This document shows, piece after piece, positions 32,695-40,871 of a stretch of DNA of 64,000 nucleotides; positions within the stretch are counted from its first letter, which is position 1, and each line of letters opens with the position of its first letter. The DNA comes from Aestuariivirga sp. (GTDB lineage: Bacteria; Pseudomonadota; Alphaproteobacteria; Rhizobiales; Aestuariivirgaceae): NCBI RefSeq assembly GCF_020252405.1, contig NZ_JADCDA010000008.1, positions 138,577-202,576 on the forward strand. Reading direction: 5' to 3'. Under the pieces are notes generated by a model that worked only from the letters and a program-made list of their open reading frames with translations, ran no database searches and was not told the DNA's origin. Made by a program: the position numbers and the translations under genes.

Positions 32695-35007
32695 ATGTCC
32701 AACACGCTCATCAGGCTGCGCCGGGCGGTGGGGCTGCTCGAGGCGGGCGACTTTGCCGGCGCCATTGGCGTGGCGCGGACGGTCCTGCTGGCGGAGCCGC
32801 GCAATTTCGATGCCTTGCACATCGTGGCGCTGGCGGGCTTGCGCCGCGGCGAGCCCGACACCGCGCTGGCGCACATCGAAAAGGCGCTGAGCGTGCGGCG
32901 CGACATGGACGGGGCCTTCAACACCCATGGCATGATCCTGCGCGCGCTCGGCCGCCTGGACGAGGCGGCGGAGGCCCTCGGCAAGGCGGTGAAGCTCAAT
33001 CCGAAATCGCGCGAGGCGCATTACAACCTCGGCAACTGCCTCCAGGACCTCGGCAGGCCTGCCGCCGCCCTCGAACGCTATGACGCGGCGCTCAGGCTCG
33101 ACCCGTCCATGCTCATGGCGTGGAACAACCGCGGCCTCGCGTTGCGCCGGCTGGGGCGCGGCGCGGAGGCGGTGGCAAGCTTCGGCGAGGCGATCCGCCG
33201 CGCCGCCTCCTTCGCGCCGGCCTATTCCAACCGCGGCGATGCGCTGGCGGCGCTGGGCCGGCGCGACGAGGCCATCGCCGATTATGACCGCGCCATCGCG
33301 CTCAAGCCCGATTTCGCCGAAGCCCATTGCAACCGCGCCAACGCGCTGATGGAACAGGGCGAGACGGCGGCGGCGATCGCCGGCTATGACCGCACGCTGG
33401 CGGTGGCGCCGCGCTTCTTTCAGGCGCAGATGGGCCGCGGCATCGCCCTGGCCGCCCTGGGGCGCCCCGCGGAGGCGGAGGAGTGGATCCGCCGCGCCGC
33501 CGCCCTCGAGCCAGGCTCCGCCGAGGCGCAGTACAATCTCGGCAAGCTGCTCCGCGAGCAGGGGCGGCCCGGGGAGGCGTTGGCGGCCTATGACCGGGCC
33601 ATCGCCAGCAATCCCGGCCATGCCGAATCGCACGGCAACCGCGGCACCGCGCTGAAGGAGCTGGGCCGGATGGACGAGGCGCTGGACAGCCTTGACCGCG
33701 CCATCGCGCTCAACCCCGATTTCGCCGAGGCCCACAGCAACCGCGGCAATGTGCTGGCCGAGCTGATGCGCTTCGAGGCGGCGCTGGCCGCTCACGACAG
33801 GGCCGTGGCGCTGCAGCCGCAGGCCGCCGAATTCCATGTCAACCGCGGCGGCGCGCTGAAGGAGATGAACCGCCTGGAGGAGTCGCTGGCCTGTTTCGAC
33901 CGGGCCATCGCGCTCCGGCCGGACTATGCCGAGGCCTATTCCAACCGCGGCAACGTGCTGCGCGAGCTGGGCCGGCTCGACGAGGCGCATGCGAGTTTCG
34001 ACCGCGCCATCGCGCTCAGCCCCGGCGCGGACGCGATGCGCTACAACAAATCGATTTTGGCCCTCGAGTCGCAGGACCTGGCGCTTGGCTTCGCGCTCTA
34101 CCGCACCCGCTGGAACACGCCGGACTTGTTGGGGCAAAGGCCGCGCAGCGCAATACCCGGCTGGGACGGCAGCGCGCCCGGCGGGCCACTGCTGCTGTGG
34201 GGCGAGCAGGGGGTCGGCGACGAGGTCTTTTATGCCTCGCTGCTGTCGCTGCTCGATCCGGGCCTGTCCGCCATCACCGTGGCGGCGGACCGGAGGCTCC
34301 ACCCGATCTTCCGCCGGTCCTTCCCGGGCCTGTCGCTGTGCGACCGCGCGGAGATGCGCGAGGAGATTGCCGGCGATTTCGCCGCGCAGGCCCCGCTGGG
34401 CGATCTCGGGCACCTGCTCGGCGTGGATGCCGCGGCGCGCGCCCGGCGGCGCATGCCCTATCTCATCGCCTCGCCGGAGCGGCGGCGGCAGCTGCTCGCC
34501 GATAACCCGGTTCTCGTCAGGCGGCCGGTCTGCGGCCTGTCGTGGAAGAGCGCCAACAAGAAGATAGGCCCGAAAAAGAGCCTGCGCCTGATTGACCTCG
34601 CCCCGCTCATCGCCACCCCCGGCATGAGTTTCGTGAACCTGCAGTATGGCGAGGTGGAGGATGAGATTGCCGAGGTGCGCGCGGCACTGGGCGTGAGCGT
34701 GCATCGGGCCGAAGGACTCGACGTGTTCAATGACATCGACGGGCTCCTCGCCCTCATCGATCTCTGCGATACGGTGCTGACCACCTCCAACGTCACGGCG
34801 CATCTGGCGGGCGCGCTGGCGAAACAGGGCGTGGTGCTGGCCCCCGTTGGCAGTGGCCGCCTGTGGTACTGGGGCGGCGAGCGGCAGAGCCTGTGGTATC
34901 CGAGCCTCACCCTCGTCCACCAGCAGCGCATCGGCGGGTGGGACGCGGCGCTGGCCGAGGCCTGCCCCCTGATCCGCGGCCTCGACGCGGCGCGTCTTGT
35001 GCTCTAG
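32695..35007 (+). CDS. TPR-repeat glycosyltransferase, copy 2 (longest)
   Basis: A 770-residue protein with about 13 TPR units (residues 1-470; for example ALGRRDEAIADYDRAIALKP) and the same C-terminal glycosyltransferase domain as its neighbours (about 488-770; LLLWGEQGVGDEVFYASLLS, GLSWKSANKKIG, DTVLTTSNVTAHLAGAL). It differs from the other copies mostly in TPR number, which suggests acceptor choice is set by the TPR superhelix. It starts at ATG 32695, 12 bp after the GT8-like gene, and is followed 30 bp later by a sulfotransferase gene. Confidence 0.82.
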   Translation: MSNTLIRLRRAVGLLEAGDFAGAIGVARTVLLAEPRNFDALHIVALAGLRRGEPDTALAHIEKALSVRRDMDGAFNTHGMILRALGRLDEAAEALGKAVKLNPKSREAHYNLGNCLQDLGRPAAALERYDAALRLDPSMLMAWNNRGLALRRLGRGAEAVASFGEAIRRAASFAPAYSNRGDALAALGRRDEAIADYDRAIALKPDFAEAHCNRANALMEQGETAAAIAGYDRTLAVAPRFFQAQMGRGIALAALGRPAEAEEWIRRAAALEPGSAEAQYNLGKLLREQGRPGEALAAYDRAIASNPGHAESHGNRGTALKELGRMDEALDSLDRAIALNPDFAEAHSNRGNVLAELMRFEAALAAHDRAVALQPQAAEFHVNRGGALKEMNRLEESLACFDRAIALRPDYAEAYSNRGNVLRELGRLDEAHASFDRAIALSPGADAMRYNKSILALESQDLALGFALYRTRWNTPDLLGQRPRSAIPGWDGSAPGGPLLLWGEQGVGDEVFYASLLSLLDPGLSAITVAADRRLHPIFRRSFPGLSLCDRAEMREEIAGDFAAQAPLGDLGHLLGVDAAARARRRMPYLIASPERRRQLLADNPVLVRRPVCGLSWKSANKKIGPKKSLRLIDLAPLIATPGMSFVNLQYGEVEDEIAEVRAALGVSVHRAEGLDVFNDIDGLLALIDLCDTVLTTSNVTAHLAGALAKQGVVLAPVGSGRLWYWGGERQSLWYPSLTLVHQQRIGGWDAALAEACPLIRGLDAARLVL
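34535..34819 (+). repeat. 285-bp coding repeat in TPR-glycosyltransferases, copy 2
   Basis: Second copy of the near-identical glycosyltransferase segment; see 31551-31835. Differences cluster in a short part after ANKK and are otherwise scattered. Confidence 0.85.
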
Positions 35008-35037
35008 ACGTGCCGGTGACACAACGGAAGCGCCGGA

Positions 35038-35697
35038 ATGCCGCTCTACCAGTACCGCAAGGACCCGTTCGAAAGGACCTTCCTGTTCATCCACGTGCCC
35101 AAGACGGGGGGCACGGCAATTGAGACTTTTTTCCGCGGCGTGGGCCTTGCCGGCTATTTCGATCCGCCCGCCTATGCGCCGGTGCGGCCCTACATCAAGG
35201 TGCCTCCGGCGCATTACGACTATGAGGTGCTGAGCCGCCTGTTCGAGCTCGATCGTCTTTACAGCTTCGCCATCGTGCGCGATCCGGTGAGGCGGATGGT
35301 GTCGCAGTATAAGTGGGCGGCCGAGAAATCCACCCAGGCGGAGACGATAGCGAAGATGGATTTCGGAAGCTTTCTGCGCCTCATGTTCGCCGAATACCGC
35401 CGCGACGAAAACGTCGCCGCCGGGCATTTCAAGCCGCAGGTGCGCTTCGTGGGCGCCAAGGTGACGAAGATTTTCAGGTACGAGGCCGGGCTCGAGACAA
35501 TCATCCGCCAGGTGCTGGAGGATGTCGGCTTCAAGCCGCAGGGCGAACTGAGGCTGCCGATGGTGAACACATCATCGGCGCGCAAGGTGGAGCCGACCGC
35601 CGCCGACATCGCGCTGATCCGCGACGTCTATGCCGAGGACTGCAAGGCCTTCGGCTATGACGCGGGTCCGCCACCGAACGATGCGATGAAGGCGTAA
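35038..35697 (+). CDS. Sulfotransferase-family protein
   Basis: A 219-residue protein with the two PAPS-binding motifs of sulfotransferases: the 5'-phosphosulfate loop FIHVPKTGGTAIETFF near the N-terminus and the 3'-phosphate motif FAIVRDPVRRMVSQYKW. The C-terminus ends with VYAEDCKAFGYD, usual for the carbohydrate sulfotransferase (sulfotransfer_2) group. It would move sulfate from PAPS to a glycan hydroxyl. It lies 30 bp after the second TPR-glycosyltransferase. Its last 43 bp overlap the 3' end of the convergent sulfotransferase gene. Confidence 0.82.
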   Translation: MPLYQYRKDPFERTFLFIHVPKTGGTAIETFFRGVGLAGYFDPPAYAPVRPYIKVPPAHYDYEVLSRLFELDRLYSFAIVRDPVRRMVSQYKWAAEKSTQAETIAKMDFGSFLRLMFAEYRRDENVAAGHFKPQVRFVGAKVTKIFRYEAGLETIIRQVLEDVGFKPQGELRLPMVNTSSARKVEPTAADIALIRDVYAEDCKAFGYDAGPPPNDAMKA

Positions 35698-36332
35698 TCT
35701 GCTGCATAGACCTCACGGATGAAGTCGAGATGCCTCGGCGCGAGATCGTTGGGGGTGATGAGTTGCGCCGATTTGTTGCGGTGTTGGAGCGGGCTTTTCA
35801 AACTGGCCTTGGCCTGGATCTCCGGAAACCGGTTCTTGAGCCGTTCGAGCATGAACAGGTCCTTCACCATGACCCCGCCATCGGGTGCGGTCACGAAATC
35901 GACTTGCGGGCGGACGAAGTGGAAATGGTTGCTCGCCGCATTCTGCTGTTCGGGGCCAGCGTTGCCGCACGCCAACTGGCGCGCCAGCCACTTGAACAGG
36001 AATGTGTCGACATCGATGGGCCGCTGGTCAGGGCCGGCGATGCGGAGATAGTTGTAGAGCGACAAGGCGCGGGCGGCGGGATCGCGCAGCACGGCGAAGG
36101 AATAATAGGACGCGAAGAGTTCGGGGCTCAGATAACAGTAGCTGGCATAGTCCCGCGCCAGCAGATGGGCGAGCCGCGGCGGGCCGAGGCGCGGATCGTC
36201 ATTGGGCCGCAACAGCAGGGGCGCGCGCAGCTCCCAGCTGAGGCCAAGATCGGTGAGGAAGGCCTGTTCGACGCTCTGGCCGCCGCATTTGGGAATGTGG
36301 ACGAAGACCGTGCGGTGAAAATGGGAAATCAC
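35655..36332 (-). CDS. Sulfotransferase-family protein, opposite strand
   Basis: A 225-residue protein beginning VISHFHRTVFVHIPKCGGQS, with the phosphosulfate loop HIPKCGGQSVEQAF and the 3'-phosphate motif SFAVLRDPAARALSLYNYL. The GTG at 36332, seven bases after AAGAGAG, is the most likely start; the frame is open to a TTG at 36389 with a poor N-terminus. It is the only gene of the island on the minus strand and shares a 152-bp divergent promoter gap with the next gene. PAPS-dependent sulfation of a glycan is inferred. Confidence 0.78.
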   Translation of the reverse strand: MISHFHRTVFVHIPKCGGQSVEQAFLTDLGLSWELRAPLLLRPNDDPRLGPPRLAHLLARDYASYCYLSPELFASYYSFAVLRDPAARALSLYNYLRIAGPDQRPIDVDTFLFKWLARQLACGNAGPEQQNAASNHFHFVRPQVDFVTAPDGGVMVKDLFMLERLKNRFPEIQAKASLKSPLQHRNKSAQLITPNDLAPRHLDFIREVYAADYAFIASFGGGPAS

Positions 36333-36484
36333 GACAAAACTCTCTTGGCATGAAGGAAGGATGCTAGGTGAGGGACGCGGCGGACGCAATCGCGATTGCC
36401 GGTCGGGACGCTGCCGACCCGGCTGAAATCGGGCTGGCGGTTTGCGGGCGGGTTCAGTAAAGAAATGCTGGCCTTTAGGACTTC

Positions 36485-37222
36485 GTGGCCAACGCCATAC
36501 CGCGCGTGGCGCTGAGAGTGGGACCCATGCACGACTTCGGCAAGATCGTCTATCTGGACCTTCAGAAGACCGGCAGCAACTTCGTCTCGCAGTTCCTGAG
36601 GGCGGCCTGCATCCATCCCGAGAGGGGCCTCCAAAAGCACAGCTGGGTCGACGCGGACTACCGGGAAGACAGCATCTATTTCATCACCGTCCGCCAGCCG
36701 GTGATGCTCTACTCCTCCCTCTACCGCTTCGGCCTGGACCAGCGTGGCGGCGTCTATGTCAATCTCAGGGTTGCCGGCATGCTGTCGGTCTATTCCTCCT
36801 TCGAGACCTTCACCGACTTCCTGCTCGATCCGGCGAATGCCGTCTTTCTGCACCCGCACTATGACCGCAGGATTGCTGAGGAGATGGGGTTCATGTCGTT
36901 CCGCTTCCTGCTGCTCAACCTGCAGGCCCCTGTGGGCAGGATCGGGCGCTGCGTGGAACAGGGACAGCCGCTGTCCAGCCTGATGCAGCAGTCGATCATC
37001 AACCATGTGCTGAAGAACGAAAGCCTAAACTTCGATCTGCTGCGGCTGAGCACCGAAACGCTGCCTGAGCATTTCGACCGGGACAGGGCACGCGCCTTCC
37101 TTGCTGCCGCGCCACGCGCCAACCCGAGCAAGATGGCAGCGGACGCGCTGCGCATCGAGTCCCGCGAGCTGCTTGACCGCGTGGCGGCGCGCGAACAGCT
37201 GCTCATGACCTGTTATCCATGA
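36485..37222 (+). CDS. Putative sulfotransferase-like P-loop protein
   Basis: A 245-residue protein with KIVYLDLQKTGSNFVSQFLR, which resembles the sulfotransferase phosphosulfate loop (Lys-Thr-Gly-Ser), and FITVRQPVMLYSSLYRFG in the place of the 3'-phosphate Arg-Asp-Pro motif, here Arg-Gln-Pro. The spacing between the two (about 50 residues) is right for the family. The Asp-to-Gln change makes activity less certain. It starts with GTG at 36485. The rest has no clear family features. It is likely a diverged sulfotransferase working with its neighbours. Confidence 0.65.
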   Translation: MANAIPRVALRVGPMHDFGKIVYLDLQKTGSNFVSQFLRAACIHPERGLQKHSWVDADYREDSIYFITVRQPVMLYSSLYRFGLDQRGGVYVNLRVAGMLSVYSSFETFTDFLLDPANAVFLHPHYDRRIAEEMGFMSFRFLLLNLQAPVGRIGRCVEQGQPLSSLMQQSIINHVLKNESLNFDLLRLSTETLPEHFDRDRARAFLAAAPRANPSKMAADALRIESRELLDRVAAREQLLMTCYP

Positions 37223-37269
37223 ACGCCGCCATGCGTACTGCAGTAGCGTGACTTTTGGAGAGGCCCTGA

Positions 37270-38709
37270 ATGGCGCAGCCCAACCCCGCCCGCACCTATG
37301 TGATGGCCTATTGGCCCATTCCGGGCAATGCCAAGCGCCCGCTCGATCATTATACCGAGCACCTGGCGCTGAGCCTTCAGATGCTGGCCGGGCAGAACCT
37401 CTATTTCATCAGCGGCAACAACAAGGTTCTGTCCTCGGTGGAGAGCCTGTCCCAAACACACGGTATCCGGCTGCACCTGCAAAAGGTGCTGCTCGACGAC
37501 TTGCCCAAGCGGCCGCAGATGGAGGCGCTGCTGCAGCGCGCCCGGAATTTCGGCGCGAAGTTTGCAGCACCGCCCGCCGACTTCCAACGCGACAAAGGCC
37601 TGATCCACTATTGGAGGGACCTGCGGCAGTCGGGCGAGGACACGTTCAAGCGCGTGTTCTGCATCTGGCACAGCAAGATCGGCCTGCTGCACAATGCGGC
37701 GGTGGAGAACCCCTTTGGCAGCCTGCACTTCGCCTGGGCCGATGCCTCGATTTCGCGCTTCAACCGGCAGCGGGCGGGCTGGGACTTCCGGGAGATCGAG
37801 GCGATCCCCGGCGTCATCCGCCATTATCCGAATGTCATGCGCAAGAACGGACGCGAGCTGGCGCTCAACGCCAGCTTCCTGCTCGGCGACCGCGCCGCCA
37901 TCGACGCACTCCACGCCGCCTATGGCAAGGCCTTCGCGGCGAGCCTCGGGGAGGACTACCCCAATGACGAGGAGACAGTGCTCGACAGCGTGGTGGCCCG
38001 GCAGCCCCAGCTGTTCCGCGCCATTACCGGCGCGGCTGCGGCTCCCACTCCAGCGGCGGGCAGCCGACGGAAGGTTCTCGTGGTGGGCGCGTTCCGCTCC
38101 GGCACCAATGCCATGCAGTCCTGCCTCGAGGCGCATTTCGACGTCGAGGTGACCTTCAACGAATGGTTCTGGAAGCATGGCGTTCCGCCCACCGGCATCC
38201 AGTGCCCGGTGCCGCCCGACGTGCCAGTGGTGGTGATGGCGAAGTCGCCCTATGCCTTTCATGAATCGCTTTACCCGTTCTGGCTTCACCGGCGGCCGAA
38301 CCTCGATTCGGGCCCCGATGTCTCGGCCTTCGCGCGCAGGGAACTGCAGGTCTTCGACGTGAGCGGCGGCGATCTGGCCCGCCCGAAATACTGGTTCCGC
38401 TGCCCCACCGACTACTGGAACCATTTCTACTTCTCCTGGCTGAGCTGGACGGCGGTGCGGCCGCGCTGCCAGTTCGTGCGCTACGAGGACGTTGACCGAT
38501 CCACCCATGACGTGATCGCCCGCATTGCGGAGCGCTTCGGTCTGCGCCGCAAGACCTCGGGCCCTATCACGCTTCCGGCCGAACGGGTCGGCCCGCATGT
38601 GCCGACGGAGCGCAAGGGCGAGCGCTTCCTGCTGACGGAGGAGGACAGGGCATGGATCCGCGGCATGGTGCATCCGCTGGTCGCGAGATCGCTCGGCTAT
38701 GAGCTCTGA
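37270..38709 (+). CDS. HtrL/YibB-like glycosyltransferase fused to sulfotransferase
   Basis: A 479-residue two-domain protein. The N-terminal 255 residues resemble the HtrL/YibB/WlaTC family: IHYWRDLRQ, FCIWHSKIGLLHNAAVENPF, FAWADASISRFN and NASFLLGDRAAIDALHAAYG. After an Ala/Pro-rich linker (about 256-265), residues 266-479 read as a sulfotransferase: VLVVGAFRSGTNAMQSCLEA and, much later, CQFVRYEDV. One polypeptide thus appears to join sugar transfer with sulfation. ATG 37270 follows GGAGAGG. It lies 47 bp after the preceding gene and 39 bp before the third TPR-glycosyltransferase. I recognise no such fusion from described systems. Confidence 0.72.
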   Translation: MAQPNPARTYVMAYWPIPGNAKRPLDHYTEHLALSLQMLAGQNLYFISGNNKVLSSVESLSQTHGIRLHLQKVLLDDLPKRPQMEALLQRARNFGAKFAAPPADFQRDKGLIHYWRDLRQSGEDTFKRVFCIWHSKIGLLHNAAVENPFGSLHFAWADASISRFNRQRAGWDFREIEAIPGVIRHYPNVMRKNGRELALNASFLLGDRAAIDALHAAYGKAFAASLGEDYPNDEETVLDSVVARQPQLFRAITGAAAAPTPAAGSRRKVLVVGAFRSGTNAMQSCLEAHFDVEVTFNEWFWKHGVPPTGIQCPVPPDVPVVVMAKSPYAFHESLYPFWLHRRPNLDSGPDVSAFARRELQVFDVSGGDLARPKYWFRCPTDYWNHFYFSWLSWTAVRPRCQFVRYEDVDRSTHDVIARIAERFGLRRKTSGPITLPAERVGPHVPTERKGERFLLTEEDRAWIRGMVHPLVARSLGYEL

Positions 38710-38748
38710 CATCTTCCGCAGCTTTATGCCGGATTGGTGACGGATGAG

Positions 38749-40752
38749 ATGACGTCTTCCGGCCACGACATGTTCCGCAAAGCGCTCGCGCTTCACCAGC
38801 GGGGTGACCTCGCGGGTGCGCGGGGGCTTTATGCGCAGGTGCTGAGGAAGGACCCCCGGCACTTCGACAGTCTGCATCTGCTTGGCCTCGTCCTCGTCCA
38901 GTCCGGCGCGCTGGCGGAGGGGGCGGATCTCATCCGGGAGGCGATCGGTGTCCGGAGCGATTTTGCCGAGGCGCATTACAATCTCGGCCATGCGCTGCTG
39001 AGCCTCGGCCAGCCGGAGGAGGCGTTGGCGGCCTTCGACCGCGCCCTGGCGCTTGGCGCCGCCGACCCGCTTTATCACTTCGAGCGGGGCAACGCGCTGA
39101 AGGAGCTGGGCCGCGGGGCGGAGGCCATGGCCAGTTTCGATGAGGCGCTGCGCCTGGCGCCGCGCCTTGCCGAGGCCCACAACAACATGGGCATCCTGCT
39201 CAAGGAGGAGGGCCGCCTCGCGGAGGCGCTGGCGTGCTATGACCGGGCGATCGGCCTGAGGCCCGGCTATGCCGAGGCCCATGCCAACCGGGGCAATGTG
39301 CTGAAGGAACTGCGCCGCTATGGCGAGGCGCTGGCGAGCAACGACCGCGCCCTTCAGCTGAAACCCGATTATGCCGAAGCCCACAGCAACCGCGGCAATG
39401 TCCTGGCGAGGCTGGGCCGCCACGCCGAGGCGCTGGAAAGCCACGACCGGGCGCTGCGGCTCAGGCCTGACTATGCCGAGGGCCACAACAACCGCGGCAA
39501 TGCGCTGAAGGAGCTGGGCCGCTTCGCGGAGGCGCTGGAGAGCTTCGACCGGGCCATCAGCCTGAAGCCCGGCTATGCCGAGGCCTGCTCCAACCGCGCC
39601 GGCGCGCTGGAGGAGATGGGCCGCATGGCGGAAGCGCTGGCGGACCACGAGAAGGCCGTGGCGCTGAAGCCCGGTTCCGCCGATGCCTGGTGCGCGCGCG
39701 GCAATACGCTGGCCGATCTCGAAAGGCTGGACGAGGCGATGGCGAGCTATGAGCGGGCGATCAGCCTCAAGCCGGGCTTCGCCTCTGCGCATTACAATGC
39801 TTCGCTGCTGCTGCTGCGCAAGCGCGATTTCGCGCGGGGCTTTGCGGGCTACATGCAGCGCTGGGCCGCCGAGCAGGACAAGGCGACGAAGCCGCAGACG
39901 GCTATTCCCGCATGGGACGGAGGCACAGTCGCGGGCGGGCTTCTGCTCTGGGGCGAACAGGGCCTGGGGGATGAGGTGTTTTTCGCCACGCTGCTGCCGC
40001 TGATCGACCCGTCCATCAGCCTCGCCCTGTCGGCGGACCGGCGGCTGCACCCGGCCTTGTCACGCGCCTTGCCGCAGCTGCGGCTGCTGGACCGGAAGGA
40101 CATGTCCGAAACCATCGCAGGCCCCTTCGCGGCACAGGCGCCGATGGGCGACCTCGGCCACCTGCTGCAGCTGGATGCGGGCCGGATTGCCGCGCGGCGC
40201 ATGCCGTTCCTGAGGGCCGATGCGGCGCGGCGCGATGCGCTGCGGCTGGACAATCCGTTCCTCGCAAGGCGGCCGGTGTGCGGCCTGTCGTGGAAGAGCG
40301 CCAACAAGAAACTGGGCGCGAAAAAGAGCCTGCGCCTGATCGACCTCGCCCCGCTGCTCGCCACCCCCGGCATGAGTTTCGTGAACCTGCAGTATGGCGA
40401 GGTGGAGGATGAAATCGCCGAGGTGCGCGCCGCACTGGGGGTGAGCGTGCATCAGGCCGAAGGGCTCGACGTGTTCAATGACATCGACGGGCTCCTCGCC
40501 CTCATCGATCTCTGCGATGCGGTGCTGACCACCTCCACCGTCACGGCGCATCTGGCGGGCGCGCTGGGCAAGCCCGCCGTGGTGCTGGCGCCCGTTGGCG
40601 GTGGCCGCCACTGGTATTGGGGCGGGGAAAGCCCCAGCCTGTGGTACCCAAGCCTGCAACTCGTCTATCAGACGCAGGCCGGTGACTGGGCAGCCGCCAT
40701 TGCGGAGGGCACGCGGCGGGCGGTCGGGCTGGTGAAAACCGGGGTCTTGTGA
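38749..40752 (+). CDS. TPR-repeat glycosyltransferase, copy 3
   Basis: A 667-residue protein with about 11 TPR units (residues 1-370; for example NALKELGRFAEALESFDRAI) and the shared glycosyltransferase domain (about 388-667; LLLWGEQGLGDEVFFATLLP, GLSWKSANKKLG, DAVLTTSTVTAHLAGAL). Its opening FRKALALHQRGDLAGARGLY mirrors copy 1 (FRKALALHQGGVLAPAQALY), so copies 1 and 3 are the closest pair. Start is ATG 38749 or GTG 38737; neither has a strong ribosome site. It ends the island; the RND operon begins 120 bp downstream. Confidence 0.82.
   Translation: MTSSGHDMFRKALALHQRGDLAGARGLYAQVLRKDPRHFDSLHLLGLVLVQSGALAEGADLIREAIGVRSDFAEAHYNLGHALLSLGQPEEALAAFDRALALGAADPLYHFERGNALKELGRGAEAMASFDEALRLAPRLAEAHNNMGILLKEEGRLAEALACYDRAIGLRPGYAEAHANRGNVLKELRRYGEALASNDRALQLKPDYAEAHSNRGNVLARLGRHAEALESHDRALRLRPDYAEGHNNRGNALKELGRFAEALESFDRAISLKPGYAEACSNRAGALEEMGRMAEALADHEKAVALKPGSADAWCARGNTLADLERLDEAMASYERAISLKPGFASAHYNASLLLLRKRDFARGFAGYMQRWAAEQDKATKPQTAIPAWDGGTVAGGLLLWGEQGLGDEVFFATLLPLIDPSISLALSADRRLHPALSRALPQLRLLDRKDMSETIAGPFAAQAPMGDLGHLLQLDAGRIAARRMPFLRADAARRDALRLDNPFLARRPVCGLSWKSANKKLGAKKSLRLIDLAPLLATPGMSFVNLQYGEVEDEIAEVRAALGVSVHQAEGLDVFNDIDGLLALIDLCDAVLTTSTVTAHLAGALGKPAVVLAPVGGGRHWYWGGESPSLWYPSLQLVYQTQAGDWAAAIAEGTRRAVGLVKTGVL
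40283..40567 (+). repeat. 285-bp coding repeat in TPR-glycosyltransferases, copy 3
   Basis: Third copy of the near-identical segment; see 31551-31835. Similarity to copy 1 extends about 100 bp further upstream (from about 40185), so copies 1 and 3 share a longer tract. Confidence 0.85.
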
Positions 40753-40871
40753 ATTCCGCCCACTGGCGCGGAAGTGTCGTTGCAATGCCACAATTCGAAA
40801 GGCAGGATTGATTGCAGCTTCAGATTGCTTCAAAAAGAGATCGAAGTTGGGTGTTTGCATCGGGGAAACAA

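Noticed and set aside
30800..34100. Regular repeats resembling a CRISPR or tandem array
   Set aside because: The 102-bp periodicity comes from 34-residue TPR coding units. There are no unique spacers with constant repeats and no cas genes in the window.
31720..35427. A 1235-codon open frame on the minus strand
   Set aside because: It lies opposite the TPR-glycosyltransferases and a sulfotransferase. Its translation is Arg/His/Gln/Ala-rich without family motifs, as expected for the antisense of GC-rich TPR repeats.
37213..40050. A 945-codon open frame on the minus strand
   Set aside because: Antisense shadow of the YibB-sulfotransferase fusion and the third TPR gene; no ribosome site and no recognisable domain.
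40812..40871. Upstream in-frame start for the RND adaptor
   Set aside because: It would bury the lipoprotein signal peptide behind 20 residues; the ATG at 40872 gives a proper signal and lipobox.
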